DNA of 64,000 nt, taken from contig NZ_RCYU01000001.1 in assembly GCF_004166885.1 (NCBI RefSeq), forward strand, positions 186,001-250,000, given 5' to 3'. Position numbers and translations under genes: made by a program. Source of the DNA: Streptococcus sp. bf_0095 (GTDB lineage: Bacteria > Bacillota > Bacilli > Lactobacillales > Streptococcaceae). Positions 26,679 to 35,990 of the stretch are shown in pieces. Each line of letters begins with the position of its first letter. The first letter of the stretch is position 1. Under the pieces are notes generated by a model. That model saw only the letters and a program-made list of their open reading frames with translations. It searched no databases and was not told the origin of the DNA.

Positions 26679-27734
26679 ATGAACAAGAAACAATGGTTAG
26701 GCCTAGGTCTAGTAACTGTCGCTGCAATCGGACTTGCTGCATGTGGAAATCGTGCGTCTCGCAAAGATTCTTCAGATGCAAAAACTGATTTGAAAGCTGC
26801 TATCGTTACTGACACAGGTGGTGTTGATGACAAATCATTTAACCAATCTGCATGGGAAGGTCTACAAGCTTGGGGTAAAGAAAACGGTCTTTCTAAAGAT
26901 AACGGATTCACTTATTTCCAATCTACAAGTGAAGCAGATTTTGCGAATAACTTTAGCCAAGCTGCTACAAACGGCTACAAATTAGTTTACGGTGTTGGTT
27001 ACAAACTTGCTCCAGCTGTTACAGCAGCTGCAGATGAAAATGCTGATATCAACTATGTTATCATTGACTCTGTTGTTGGTGATAAGAAGAACGTAGCATC
27101 TGCTGTTTTTGCAGATAATGAAGCTGCTTATCTTGCAGGGGTTGCTGCTGCCAAAACTACGAAAACAAACAAAGTTGGTTTCATCGGTGGAGCACGTGGT
27201 GAAGTTATCACTCGTTTTGAAAAAGGATTTGAAGCAGGCGTGAAGTCTGTAAACAAAGACATTTCAGTTGATGTACAATATGCTGAAGACTTCAACAACC
27301 CTGAAAAAGGTAGAACAATTGCAGCAACACAATACGCTGCAGGAGCTGACGTTATTTACCAAGCTGCTGGTGGTACAGGAGCTGGTGTCTTCAAGGAAGC
27401 AAAAGACTTGAACGAGAAGAAAAACGAAGACGAAAAAGTTTGGGTTATTGGTGTAGACCGTGACCAAGTTGATGAAGGTAAATACACTTCAAAAGATGGT
27501 AAAGAATCTAACTTCGTATTGGCTTCTACTTTGAAACAAGTTGGTAAAACTGTTCAAGAAATCGCAACTCAAACTGCTGACGGTAAATTCCCAGGTGGAA
27601 AAGTAATTACATTTGGTTTGAAAGATGCTGGTGTTGATTTGACAACTTCTAATCTTTCAGAAGATGCTAAAAAAGCAGTAGAAGATGCTAAAAAACAAAT
27701 TATTGATGGTAGTGTAAAAGCACCTGAGAAATAA
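26679..27734 (+). CDS. nucleoside-binding lipoprotein, BMP/PnrA family
   Basis: Surface receptor of the nucleoside ABC importer encoded just downstream. The 351-residue protein has a lipoprotein signal peptide with lipobox LAAC (Cys22) and the BMP domain signatures VTDTGGVDDKSFNQSAWEG and GFIGGARGEVITRFEKGF. PnrA of Treponema and pneumococcus binds purine nucleosides; a similar range is inferred. A terminator follows before the ATPase gene, which would let the receptor be made in excess. The codons favour AAA, GCT and GTT, as in highly expressed genes. Confidence 0.93.
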   Translation: MNKKQWLGLGLVTVAAIGLAACGNRASRKDSSDAKTDLKAAIVTDTGGVDDKSFNQSAWEGLQAWGKENGLSKDNGFTYFQSTSEADFANNFSQAATNGYKLVYGVGYKLAPAVTAAADENADINYVIIDSVVGDKKNVASAVFADNEAAYLAGVAAAKTTKTNKVGFIGGARGEVITRFEKGFEAGVKSVNKDISVDVQYAEDFNNPEKGRTIAATQYAAGADVIYQAAGGTGAGVFKEAKDLNEKKNEDEKVWVIGVDRDQVDEGKYTSKDGKESNFVLASTLKQVGKTVQEIATQTADGKFPGGKVITFGLKDAGVDLTTSNLSEDAKKAVEDAKKQIIDGSVKAPEK

Positions 27735-27744
27735 AACCTTCCAG

Positions 27745-27775
27745 AAGCGATCCATCCTTCTTGGGTCGCTTTTTT
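27745..27775 (+). terminator. terminator between the receptor and the nucleoside permease genes
   Basis: AAGCGATCC (27745-27753) pairs with GGGTCGCTT (27763-27771) with one wobble pair, then T to 27775. A second hairpin, TTGAGAC/GTCTCAA (27784-27802), follows. Partial readthrough would set the receptor-to-transporter ratio. Confidence 0.8.
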
Positions 27776-27871
27776 ATGAGGTGTTGAGACATTTTGTCTC
27801 AATAGAACTTACTAACTCGTTTAGCAGGTCCTACTGAAATAAAATATAGTTTTCTAGAAAGGAATATTCGA

Positions 27872-29404
27872 ATGGCACACGAAAACGTCATTGAGATGCG
27901 TGAAATTACCAAAATCTTTGGTGAATTTGTCGCAAACGACAAAATCAACCTCGAATTGCGTAAAGGTGAAATTCATGCACTTCTTGGTGAAAATGGAGCT
28001 GGGAAATCAACCCTGATGAATATGTTGGCTGGTCTTTTGGAGCCAACGAGCGGAGAAATTGTGGTCAATGGGAAATCTGAAAAACTAGATTCCCCTTCAA
28101 AGGCTGCTTCTCTAGGGATCGGGATGGTTCACCAGCACTTCATGTTGGTAGAGGCTTTCACTGTTGCAGAAAATATCATTCTTGGTAGCGAAGTAACGAA
28201 CAAGGGTGTATTAGATTTGAAAAAAGCTAATGCAGATATTCTAGAGTTATCTGAACGCTACGGCTTGGCTGTGGATCCTACAGCAAAAGTTGAAGATATT
28301 TCTGTTGGGGCTCAACAACGTGTAGAAATCTTGAAGACACTCTATCGCGGAGCTGATATTCTGATTTTCGACGAGCCTACAGCAGTGCTAACTCCTGCTG
28401 AAATTTTGGAGTTAATGGATATTATGAAAACCCTCGTTAAAGAAGGCAAATCCATTATCCTCATCACTCACAAACTGGACGAAATTCGTGCCGTCGCAGA
28501 CCGTGTCACAGTTATTCGTCGTGGGAAATCCATTCAAACAGTTGGCATCGAAGGTGCTACCAATAAAGACTTGGCGGAAATGATGGTTGGGCGCTCAGTG
28601 TCTTTCGTAACAGAAAAGGAAGAAGCGCAACCTAAAGAAGTGGTTCTGCAAATTTCTGACTTGGTCGTGAATGAAAACCGTGGTGTTCCTGCGGTCAAAG
28701 AACTATCTCTTGATGTTCGTGCAGGCGAAATTGTCGGAATTGCAGGGATTGACGGAAATGGTCAGAGTGAATTGATCCAGGCTATTACCGGACTTCGCAA
28801 AGTCAAATCAGGCAGTATCAAAATTAAGGGACAAGAAGTTGTTGGCCTTTCCCCACGTAAGATTACTGAAATGAATGTCAGCCACGTGCCTGAAGATCGT
28901 CATCGCGATGGTCTTGTGCTTGAAATGATGCTTTCTGAAAACATCGCACTTCAAACTTACTACAAAGAACCTCTTAGCAAGAATGGTGTGTTGAATTACA
29001 ATCAAATTAATTCCTATGCTCGCAAGTTGATGGAAGAATTTGATGTTCGTGCAGCCAATGAGATTGTTCCAGCAAGTGCTCTATCAGGAGGAAATCAACA
29101 AAAAGCCATCATTGCTCGTGAAGTTGATCGGAATCCAGATTTGTTAATCGTTAGCCAACCGACACGTGGATTGGACGTTGGTGCGATCGAGTACATCCAT
29201 AAACGTTTGATTGGTGAACGTGATAAAGGAAAAGCCGTCCTCGTTGTCAGCTTCGAATTAGATGAAATTCTAAATCTATCAGACCGGATTGCTGTTATTC
29301 ATGATGGAAAAATCCAAGGTATTGTGAAGCCGTCTGAGACCAACAAACAAGAGCTTGGTATTCTAATGGCTGGTGGAGAAATCAAGGAGGCTTCAAATGA
29401 ATAA
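27872..29404 (+). CDS. nupA: nucleoside ABC transporter ATP-binding protein (NupA-like)
   Basis: Fused double ATPase of a BMP-type nucleoside importer. The 510-residue protein has two nucleotide-binding domains: the first with GENGAGKST (residues about 38-46), VGAQQRVEI and DEPTAVLTP; the second with GIDGNGQSE, ALSGGNQQKAI and SQPTRGLDVG. The second domain's degenerate Walker A is usual for this family. GAAAGGAAT precedes the ATG. It overlaps the first permease gene by 8 bp. The symbol follows the lactococcal nupABC set. Confidence 0.93.
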   Translation: MAHENVIEMREITKIFGEFVANDKINLELRKGEIHALLGENGAGKSTLMNMLAGLLEPTSGEIVVNGKSEKLDSPSKAASLGIGMVHQHFMLVEAFTVAENIILGSEVTNKGVLDLKKANADILELSERYGLAVDPTAKVEDISVGAQQRVEILKTLYRGADILIFDEPTAVLTPAEILELMDIMKTLVKEGKSIILITHKLDEIRAVADRVTVIRRGKSIQTVGIEGATNKDLAEMMVGRSVSFVTEKEEAQPKEVVLQISDLVVNENRGVPAVKELSLDVRAGEIVGIAGIDGNGQSELIQAITGLRKVKSGSIKIKGQEVVGLSPRKITEMNVSHVPEDRHRDGLVLEMMLSENIALQTYYKEPLSKNGVLNYNQINSYARKLMEEFDVRAANEIVPASALSGGNQQKAIIAREVDRNPDLLIVSQPTRGLDVGAIEYIHKRLIGERDKGKAVLVVSFELDEILNLSDRIAVIHDGKIQGIVKPSETNKQELGILMAGGEIKEASNE

Positions 29405-30452
29405 AAATACAAGACAAATTGCTATTCCTTTTATTTCTGTAATCCTAGGAATCATCCTCGGAGCCATTATTATGTGGATCTTTGGTTATGATGCTCTTTG
29501 GGGTTATGAAGAACTCTTCAAGACAGCTTTTGGTTCCATAAAAAATGTGGGTGAAATTTTCCGTACTATGGGGCCACTGATATTGATTGCTCTCGGATTT
29601 GCGATAGCCAGTCGAGCTGGATTTTTTAATGTCGGCTTACCTGGACAAGCTTTGGCAGGTTGGATTGCGGCTGTATGGTTCGCTCTATCCTTCCCAGATA
29701 TTCCTCGCGTTCTAATGATTCCTTTGACCGTCCTTGTGGCTGCAATTGCCGGTGGTCTCATTGGATTGATTCCAGGACTCCTACGAGCATTTTTGGGAAC
29801 GAGTGAAGTGATCGTTACCATTATGATGAACTACATCGTACTGTTTGCTGGAAATGAAATCATCCGGAACTTCCCTAAAAAGTTCATGGTCGATTCTGAA
29901 TCTAGTATCACAGTAGGAGCAAATGCAAGTTACCGCCTAGGGTTCTTGACAGAATTGACTAAGTCACGGATGAATATCGGGATCTTCATTGCTTTGATTG
30001 CCGTTGCAGTGATTTGGTTCATTATCAAGAAAACAACACTTGGATTTGAAATTTGTTCTGTTGGTCTTAACCCCAATGCTTCAGACTATGCAGGGATGTC
30101 AGCTAAACGGACCATCATCCTTTCCATGGTGATTTCAGGTGCCCTCTGTGGGATCGGTGGAGCAGTAGAAGGAATTGGTACCTTCCAGAACGTTTATGTT
30201 CAAGCTGGTTCCTTGGCTGTTGGATTTAATGGGATGGCAGTTGCTCTCCTTGCTAGCAATTCTCCTATTGGAATTGTCTTTGCGGCCTTCTTGCTTGGAA
30301 CCTTGCAAACAGGTGCGCCAGGTATGACCACAGCGACTATTCCACCAGAACTTGTCAATATTGTGACAGCTTCGATTATCTTCTTTGTAAGTGCTCATTA
30401 CATTATTGAAAAATACATCAAGCCTAAGAAACAAATGAAAGGAGCAGAGTAA
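29397..30452 (+). CDS. nupB: nucleoside ABC transporter permease (NupB-like)
   Basis: Membrane subunit of the importer. The 351-residue protein has about nine hydrophobic segments and the BPD_transp_2 signature GFAIASRAGFFNVGLPGQ. The ATG at 29397 is preceded by AAGGAGG and sits inside the end of the ATPase gene; an in-frame ATG eight codons upstream has no ribosome site. Separated from the partner permease by 2 bp. Confidence 0.93.
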   Translation: MNKNTRQIAIPFISVILGIILGAIIMWIFGYDALWGYEELFKTAFGSIKNVGEIFRTMGPLILIALGFAIASRAGFFNVGLPGQALAGWIAAVWFALSFPDIPRVLMIPLTVLVAAIAGGLIGLIPGLLRAFLGTSEVIVTIMMNYIVLFAGNEIIRNFPKKFMVDSESSITVGANASYRLGFLTELTKSRMNIGIFIALIAVAVIWFIIKKTTLGFEICSVGLNPNASDYAGMSAKRTIILSMVISGALCGIGGAVEGIGTFQNVYVQAGSLAVGFNGMAVALLASNSPIGIVFAAFLLGTLQTGAPGMTTATIPPELVNIVTASIIFFVSAHYIIEKYIKPKKQMKGAE

Positions 30453-30454
30453 GA

Positions 30455-31411
30455 ATGAATACTGTTGCTATACTAACGATTCTTGTATCGAATATGCTGG
30501 TCTATGCTGCTCCCCTCATTTTCACTAGTATCGGAGGAGCCTACTCCGAACATGCTGGTGTCGTTAATGTCGGTTTGGAAGGTATCATGGTTATGGGAGC
30601 TTTCACAGGGGTTGTGTTTAACTTGACTTTTGCTAGCTCTCTTGGTGGCATGACAATCTGGTTGTCTCTCCTTGCAGGTGGTTTGGTTGGTCTTATTTTC
30701 TCTGCCATCCATGCGGTAGCGACTATTAACTTCCGTGCTGACCATGTGGTGAGTGGTACGGTGTTGAACTTGTTGGCTCCTGCCTTAGCCGTCTTCTTGG
30801 TAAAAGCTATCTACGGAAAAGGCCAAACCAACAACATCGATTTGTCATTTGGTAAATTTGATTTTCCTTTCTTGTCTGATATCCCTGTCATTGGTGATAT
30901 CTTCTTCAAGAATACAAGTTTAATGGGATATGTCGCGATTGGATTTTCATTTGTAGCATGGTTTATCATGTTTAAAACGAAATTTGGTCTTCGCCTTCGC
31001 TCAGTCGGTGAACATCCACAAGCTGCGGATACCCTAGGGATTAATGTTTACCTCATGCGTTACTACGGTGTGCTCATCTCTGGATTTTTAGGAGGAGTTG
31101 GGGGTGCCTTGTATGCGCAATCTGCTTCTGTCAATTTCTCTGCCACTACCATTGTGGGACCTGGATTTATCGCCCTAGCGGCTATGATCTTTGGTAAATG
31201 GAGCCCAATCGGTGCCATGCTATCAAGTCTATTCTTTGGTCTTTCACAAGCCTTGGCGGTCGTATCTACGCAGATTCCTTTCCTTGCCCATATTCCTGGA
31301 GTATACCTCCGTATTGCTCCGTATGTGTTGACTATCATCGTACTAGCAGCCTTCTTTGGTAAGTCGGTTGCACCAAAAGCAGATGGTGTGAACTACATCA
31401 AATCCAAATAA
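30455..31411 (+). CDS. nupC: nucleoside ABC transporter permease (NupC-like)
   Basis: Second membrane subunit, forming a heterodimer with the previous gene product. The 318-residue protein has eight to ten hydrophobic segments and the matching signature FTSIGGAYSEHAGVVNVGLE plus GVAGGALYAQ-like VGGALYAQSASV. It is the last gene of the operon that begins at 23671, closed by the terminator at 31433. Confidence 0.93.
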   Translation: MNTVAILTILVSNMLVYAAPLIFTSIGGAYSEHAGVVNVGLEGIMVMGAFTGVVFNLTFASSLGGMTIWLSLLAGGLVGLIFSAIHAVATINFRADHVVSGTVLNLLAPALAVFLVKAIYGKGQTNNIDLSFGKFDFPFLSDIPVIGDIFFKNTSLMGYVAIGFSFVAWFIMFKTKFGLRLRSVGEHPQAADTLGINVYLMRYYGVLISGFLGGVGGALYAQSASVNFSATTIVGPGFIALAAMIFGKWSPIGAMLSSLFFGLSQALAVVSTQIPFLAHIPGVYLRIAPYVLTIIVLAAFFGKSVAPKADGVNYIKSK

Positions 31412-31432
31412 AAGCCTCCATTATGGAGAAAG

Positions 31433-31463
31433 AAAGCACGAGTCATTCGGACTCGTGCTTTTT
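31433..31463. terminator. bidirectional terminator between nupC and the deacetylase gene
   Basis: AAAGCACGAGTC (31433-31444) pairs exactly with GACTCGTGCTTT (31450-31461) around ATTCG, with T or A runs on each side; it serves both convergent genes. Confidence 0.94.
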
Positions 31464-31469
31464 GTATGT

Positions 31470-32360
31470 TTATGGATTAGGTTGCATTTCGGCAAGTAGG
31501 TTTTCTGCTGTTGTAGTTGGTAAGATCCGCAGGCGTTTTAGTGAGTAGAGGCCATCGTCTAGACTAGCTAGTCCATTGTTGGTCGTTAAGCCCATTTTGT
31601 AACCATTGTTTTCTGCTAGTTCCATGGTGACATCAGAGTAGCGGCCGGCAGGGTAAACAATGGTAGTAGTAGTTTGATGGAGTTTCTTGTCTAGTACTTG
31701 TTTGGAAGTTGCCAATTCAGATTCCTGACGAGAGCTATCTGATTTGGCCAAGTCTGGGTGAGATACCGTATGACTCTCAAACGTCATACCTTGCGCTTTC
31801 ATTTCTTTGATCTGATCGAAGGTTAAAACACTAGGTCTTTCTTCGTCAGAAAAGGAAGTAATGATATTGTTGGTTGCGGTCATTTGGTATTTTTTTAGGA
31901 GAGGATAGACTATGGTATAAAAGTCAGCGATTCCATCATCAAAGGTCAACCAAACGACTTTGCCACCTTCCGGCAGTTCGTTTTTTGTGAGTGCCCGATA
32001 AGCTTCTTCAGGAGTTAAAGTGTAGTAACCGGCCTCTTTTAAGGCTTTGAGATGACTCTCGAAAGTTTCTGGTGCTACAATAAGGTTGGCATTGGCTTCT
32101 TCTGAAGGGGCCATCGTGTGAACGGCGTGGTACATGAGGATCGGTATTTTTACAGGTTGATCTTGTTTTACCCATTTAGTGGTAGCTCCTGGCTGTTTCA
32201 TCGTCTGACTTGTATTTGTTTCCTGCTTGTCAGCAACAGGAGTGCTAGCCCCCCGTTTTAATAAGAGAAAACCTAAAAAGAATATGCAGGTTAGCAGAAA
32301 AGCATTTAAAATAAGTAATAATCGTATTTTCTTTGGGACGCGTCTTTTTCGGTGATTCAT
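31470..32360 (-). CDS. membrane-anchored polysaccharide deacetylase (NodB domain)
   Basis: Predicted carbohydrate esterase 4 protein outside the membrane. The 296-residue product has a very basic start (MNHRKRRVPKK), one membrane segment at about residues 11-31, a Thr/Lys-rich linker, then the NodB domain with VWLTFDDGIADF (catalytic and metal Asp) and ESHTVSHPDL (two metal His), and VYPAGRYSD. The start at 32360 follows AAAGGGG; an in-frame ATG 17 codons upstream has none. Substrate could be peptidoglycan or a surface glycan; the domain is shorter than classical PgdA. Single gene, own promoter. Confidence 0.87.
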   Translation of the reverse strand: MNHRKRRVPKKIRLLLILNAFLLTCIFFLGFLLLKRGASTPVADKQETNTSQTMKQPGATTKWVKQDQPVKIPILMYHAVHTMAPSEEANANLIVAPETFESHLKALKEAGYYTLTPEEAYRALTKNELPEGGKVVWLTFDDGIADFYTIVYPLLKKYQMTATNNIITSFSDEERPSVLTFDQIKEMKAQGMTFESHTVSHPDLAKSDSSRQESELATSKQVLDKKLHQTTTTIVYPAGRYSDVTMELAENNGYKMGLTTNNGLASLDDGLYSLKRLRILPTTTAENLLAEMQPNP

Positions 32361-32385
32361 AGAGACCCCTTTCTTATTTCTTATC

Positions 32386-32394
32386 ATTATATCA
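32386..32394 (-). promoter_or_regulatory. extended -10 promoter of the deacetylase gene
   Basis: Minus strand TGA-TATAAT, hexamer at 32391-32386, 25 bp upstream of the start codon. No clear -35. Confidence 0.68.
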
Positions 32395-32569
32395 CAGGGA
32401 TAGGAAATCATTTAAAGACAAAGTTACAATTGGGGAAAAATTTCAGGGAATCTCGCCGGCTTTTGTAGGAATGAGTTGCTAGTTGCTTTTAAGAGGAGGT
32501 CTAAATCCCAAAAGGTAAAGTTCTTGTAGAGGATGAAGGCCAAAGAACTAGTCAGAAGGGCCTAGTTTT

Positions 32570-32578
32570 TGATATAAT
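32570..32578 (+). promoter_or_regulatory. extended -10 promoter of hom-thrB
   Basis: TGA-TATAAT (32570-32578), 30 bp upstream of hom. No clear -35 and no riboswitch or T-box is seen in the 248-bp gap. Confidence 0.72.
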
Positions 32579-32608
32579 GGAATATATTAGATTTTTAAGG
32601 AGACCAAC

Positions 32609-33895
32609 ATGTCTGTAAAAATTGCCTTACTAGGATTTGGTACTGTTGCCAGTGGCGTACCATTTTTATTAAAAGAAAACCATGAAAAAATCAGCCAGGC
32701 TGCTCAGGATGACATTGAGATCGCTAAGGTCCTTGTTCGTGATGATGCGGAAAAGCAAAGCTTGCAAGCGGCTGGCCATGACTACAACTTTGTGACCAAT
32801 GTCGATGAGATCATTGAAGACAAAGAGATTGCCATCGTAGTTGAATTGATGGGCCGGATTGAGCCAGCGAAGACCTTTATCACCCGTGCTCTGGAAGCAG
32901 GTAAGCATGTGGTCTCTGCGAACAAAGACCTTCTAGCTGTTCATGGAAGTGAATTGCTAGAGATTGCTCAAAAACACCAAGTAGCTCTTTATTATGAAGC
33001 GGCTGTAGCGGGTGGGATCCCAATCCTTCGAACCTTGGTGAATTCCTTGGCTTCTGACAAGGTGACCAAAGTACTCGGTGTGGTCAATGGAACATCCAAC
33101 TTCATGATGACCAAAATGGTCGAAGAAGGCTGGACTTATGAAGATGCTTTAGCAGAAGCGCAACGCCTTGGTTACGCTGAAAGTGACCCAACCAATGACG
33201 TCGAAGGGATCGATGCCGCCTACAAGATGGTGATCTTGAGCCAATTCGCCTTTGGGATGAACATCCAATTTGACCAAGTGGGGCACAAAGGGATCAGCCA
33301 GATCACTCCTCAAGATGTCTCAGTCGCTCAAAGCCTTGGCTATGTGATTAAGCTTGTCGGATCCATTGTAGAAACAGAGTCAGGGATTGCAGCAGAAGTG
33401 ACACCAACCTTCCTTCCAAAACAACATCCACTTGCTGGTGTGAACGATGTCATGAATGCGGTCTATGTGGAATCGATCGGGATTGGTGAGTCTATGTACT
33501 ACGGACCAGGTGCAGGCCAAAAACCAACTGCGACTAGTGTCGTAGCCGACATCGTTCGCATTGTCCGTCGTCTGAAAGAAGGAACGATCGGTAAAGCCTT
33601 CAATGAATACAGCCGCCCTCTTCAATTGGCTAAACCAGAAGATGTGAAGAACAATTATTACTTCTCAATCAAGGCACCAGATGCGACTGGTCAAATCTTG
33701 CGTCTCGCGGAGATCTTTAATGCAGAAGGAGCTTCCTTCAAACAAATCCTTCAAGAAGACACAGATGGTCAATTTGCAAGTGTGGTCATCATTACCCACC
33801 AAGTCAACCAAACCCAATTAAAGAACTTGGTTGAAAAACTGGATTCAGAGCCGAATTTCGAACTCTTGAATACCTTTAAGGTCTTGGGAGAATAA
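32609..33895 (+). CDS. hom: homoserine dehydrogenase
   Basis: Reduces aspartate semialdehyde to homoserine, the branch to threonine and methionine. The 428-residue protein has the Rossmann start [14 protein letters not shown], the catalytic region TSNFMMTKM and [14 protein letters not shown], and a C-terminal ACT-like domain (VVIITHQV, about residues 350-428), consistent with threonine feedback. AAGGAG precedes the ATG. It is followed by thrB after 2 bp. Confidence 0.96.
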   Translation: MSVKIALLGFGTVASGVPFLLKENHEKISQAAQDDIEIAKVLVRDDAEKQSLQAAGHDYNFVTNVDEIIEDKEIAIVVELMGRIEPAKTFITRALEAGKHVVSANKDLLAVHGSELLEIAQKHQVALYYEAAVAGGIPILRTLVNSLASDKVTKVLGVVNGTSNFMMTKMVEEGWTYEDALAEAQRLGYAESDPTNDVEGIDAAYKMVILSQFAFGMNIQFDQVGHKGISQITPQDVSVAQSLGYVIKLVGSIVETESGIAAEVTPTFLPKQHPLAGVNDVMNAVYVESIGIGESMYYGPGAGQKPTATSVVADIVRIVRRLKEGTIGKAFNEYSRPLQLAKPEDVKNNYYFSIKAPDATGQILRLAEIFNAEGASFKQILQEDTDGQFASVVIITHQVNQTQLKNLVEKLDSEPNFELLNTFKVLGE

Positions 33896-33897
33896 GC

Positions 33898-34773
33898 ATG
33901 AAGATTATTGTTCCAGCAACCAGTGCCAATGTAGGGCCCGGATTTGATTCTGTTGGTATCGCTGTTTCTAAGTATTTGACCATTGATGTGCTAGAAGCGC
34001 AAGAAAACTGGTGGATTGAACACGATTTGGGTGAGGAGATTCCAAGCGACGAAGAGAATCTCTTGCTTCAAACTGCTCTCCAAGTCGCAGCCGATTTGCC
34101 TCCTCATCGTCTCAAGATGACCAGTGAAGTGCCTTTGGCGCGTGGACTTGGTTCCTCTAGCTCTGTTATCGTAGCGGGGATTGAGTTGGCCAATCAACTG
34201 GGCAAGCTAGCTCTAAGTGATGAAGATAAACTAGAAATTGCTACAAAAATCGAAGGGCATCCTGATAACGTAGCCCCAGCTATTTTTGGAAATCTGGTCG
34301 TAGCGAGCTATGTGGATCAGCAGACCAATCATTTGGTCCTTCCATTCCCTGAGTGTGCTTTGGTAGCCTTTGTTCCCAATTACGAACTCAAGACCAGCGA
34401 TAGTCGAAATGTCCTTCCAAGTGAGTGGACTTATAAGGAAGCTGTGGCAGCTAGTTCAATTGCAAACGTGGCCATTGCTGCCCTTGCTAAGGGAGACTTG
34501 AGAGTTGCAGGAAAAGCTATCGAAGCAGATCGCTTCCATGAACGCTACCGCCAACAGTTGGTTGCAGAGTTCCCTCAGGTTAAAGAAGTTGCACATCAAC
34601 ACGATGCTTATGCCACTTACCTTTCTGGTGCAGGTCCAACTATTATGACCTTGCTTCCAGTTGAATATGCAGAAACCTTTGCCAAAGACTTGGAGTCTAA
34701 GTGCTTAAATGGTCAGGTCTTCTCACTAAAGATTGACACAACTGGTGTAAAAGTAGAGGCCAGTGAATCTTGA
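33898..34773 (+). CDS. thrB: homoserine kinase
   Basis: GHMP kinase that phosphorylates homoserine for threonine synthesis. The 291-residue protein opens [19 protein letters not shown], contains the ATP loop [17 protein letters not shown] (residues about 79-95) and the third GHMP motif [12 protein letters not shown]. Coupled to hom; threonine synthase is not in the window. Confidence 0.96.
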   Translation: MKIIVPATSANVGPGFDSVGIAVSKYLTIDVLEAQENWWIEHDLGEEIPSDEENLLLQTALQVAADLPPHRLKMTSEVPLARGLGSSSSVIVAGIELANQLGKLALSDEDKLEIATKIEGHPDNVAPAIFGNLVVASYVDQQTNHLVLPFPECALVAFVPNYELKTSDSRNVLPSEWTYKEAVAASSIANVAIAALAKGDLRVAGKAIEADRFHERYRQQLVAEFPQVKEVAHQHDAYATYLSGAGPTIMTLLPVEYAETFAKDLESKCLNGQVFSLKIDTTGVKVEASES

Positions 34774-34787
34774 TTCAATAAAAAATG

Positions 34788-34820
34788 ATTAGATAGGCTA
34801 AATTAGTCTATCTAATTTTA
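34788..34820 (+). terminator. terminator after thrB
   Basis: ATTAGATAGGCTA (34788-34800) pairs with its near-complement at 34804-34816, followed by TTTTA. AT-rich but long. Confidence 0.72.
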
Positions 34821-34828
34821 TTTATCTA

Positions 34829-34837
34829 TGATAAAAT
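34829..34837 (+). promoter_or_regulatory. extended -10 promoter of the unknown membrane protein gene
   Basis: TGA-TAAAAT (34829-34837), right after the thrB terminator, leaving a 5' leader of about 85 nt. Confidence 0.55.
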
Positions 34838-34929
34838 AGTTCTATAAATCATTTGTCTATCAAATTATTTTAGGATAATAAACAATTATTCGAAAGATAG
34901 ATAGAATTGTAAAGGAGATTGTAATTCTA

Positions 34930-35856
34930 ATGAAAGACTTTGAACGTCATCAACTTGCTACGGAACTTGGATTCCAGTATGATCCGGAAACCTCATCTAT
35001 TTATGGAGAAAACTCTGGCTATTTCTTCTTAATGAAAGAAACCGACACAAAAAATGTTTTTACCATTGCTCTTTCTGTCTCACGTGATGATGCAGAGGAA
35101 GCAGCAGCTCAATTGCATCAAATGGTCAAAGAATCTTCTGTTCTAAAGAGCATTAGCCTCAACCAATATGTCACAACTTTCACTGTAAAAGCTGGGATGA
35201 CCAAAGCAAAAACGATTGAAAACATTCACCAAGCCTTAACAGAAATCCTGGAATTTTTACAAACCAATGGCTTCTACACTGTTTGTGGCTACTCTGGTGA
35301 AAAAGGACCGGTTGGTCTCTACCAAATTGGAGATTCCCTTTTCTTGATGAATGAAGAAAACTATCAAATTGTGAGTTCCCAATTAAAAATTGAAACAGAT
35401 TCATATAATAGTCAGAAAGAAAATGTCCTTCTTGGAACAGTCGGTGCCTTTATTGGTGCCATTATTGGAGGGGCTGTTACTCTTTTTATTGCCCGTCTCG
35501 GCTACGTAGCTTTTTATGCTGGTTTTATCCTTGGGATCTGTGTTGTCAAAGGCTATGAGATCTTAGGGAAGAAATTTAGCAAACTTGGTGCAGTTATTTC
35601 TAGTATCCTCTTGTTGGTGACTATTGTTCTCGTTCACCAATTCGACTATGCCTTAGAAGCAGTTAAACAGCTTGGACTCGACTTTAGTGATGGATTTGAT
35701 TTGATCAATTCCCTTGTTCTAAATGGTGAAGCACCTGAAAAATACTTCTTTAACTTCTTTATGTTGGCAGTCTTCACTATTATTGGGGGTGGTGTTGCCA
35801 TTAGCTCAGCCTTGTCTACTCAAAAAACACGTGGGATTGCACGTAAGATTGGCTAA
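34930..35856 (+). CDS. unknown membrane protein with soluble N-terminal domain
   Basis: Not recognised. The 308-residue protein has a soluble, mixed alpha/beta N-terminal part of about 160 residues with no signal peptide and no catalytic motif I can name. It is followed by four predicted membrane segments at about 166-188, 190-210, 220-240 and 272-295. The first is Gly-rich (GTVGAFIGAIIGGAV), suggesting close helix packing. It ends in a basic tail (TRGIARKIG). AAAGGAGAT precedes the ATG. It has its own promoter and terminator between thrB and murB, so context gives no role. A transport, sensing or scaffold function are all possible. Confidence 0.82.
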   Translation: MKDFERHQLATELGFQYDPETSSIYGENSGYFFLMKETDTKNVFTIALSVSRDDAEEAAAQLHQMVKESSVLKSISLNQYVTTFTVKAGMTKAKTIENIHQALTEILEFLQTNGFYTVCGYSGEKGPVGLYQIGDSLFLMNEENYQIVSSQLKIETDSYNSQKENVLLGTVGAFIGAIIGGAVTLFIARLGYVAFYAGFILGICVVKGYEILGKKFSKLGAVISSILLLVTIVLVHQFDYALEAVKQLGLDFSDGFDLINSLVLNGEAPEKYFFNFFMLAVFTIIGGGVAISSALSTQKTRGIARKIG

Positions 35857-35883
35857 TTCAATTAACCCTTGTTTAAAAAAATT

Positions 35884-35921
35884 AAAACAGAATCGGTCCT
35901 TTGGCTGTTTCTGTTTTTTTA
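35884..35921 (+). terminator. terminator after the unknown membrane protein gene
   Basis: AAACAGAA (35885-35892) pairs with TTCTGTTT (35909-35916), with T continuing to 35920. Confidence 0.75.
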
Positions 35922-35949
35922 CTTCTGGGTCGAAAAGTGGGCTGGTTTT

Positions 35950-35958
35950 TGTTATAAT
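35950..35958 (+). promoter_or_regulatory. extended -10 promoter of murB-potABCD
   Basis: TGT-TATAAT (35950-35958), 32 bp before murB; no -35 consensus. Confidence 0.75.
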
Positions 35959-35990
35959 GGATAAGATAACGTATAGAAGAGAGTTGTGAG

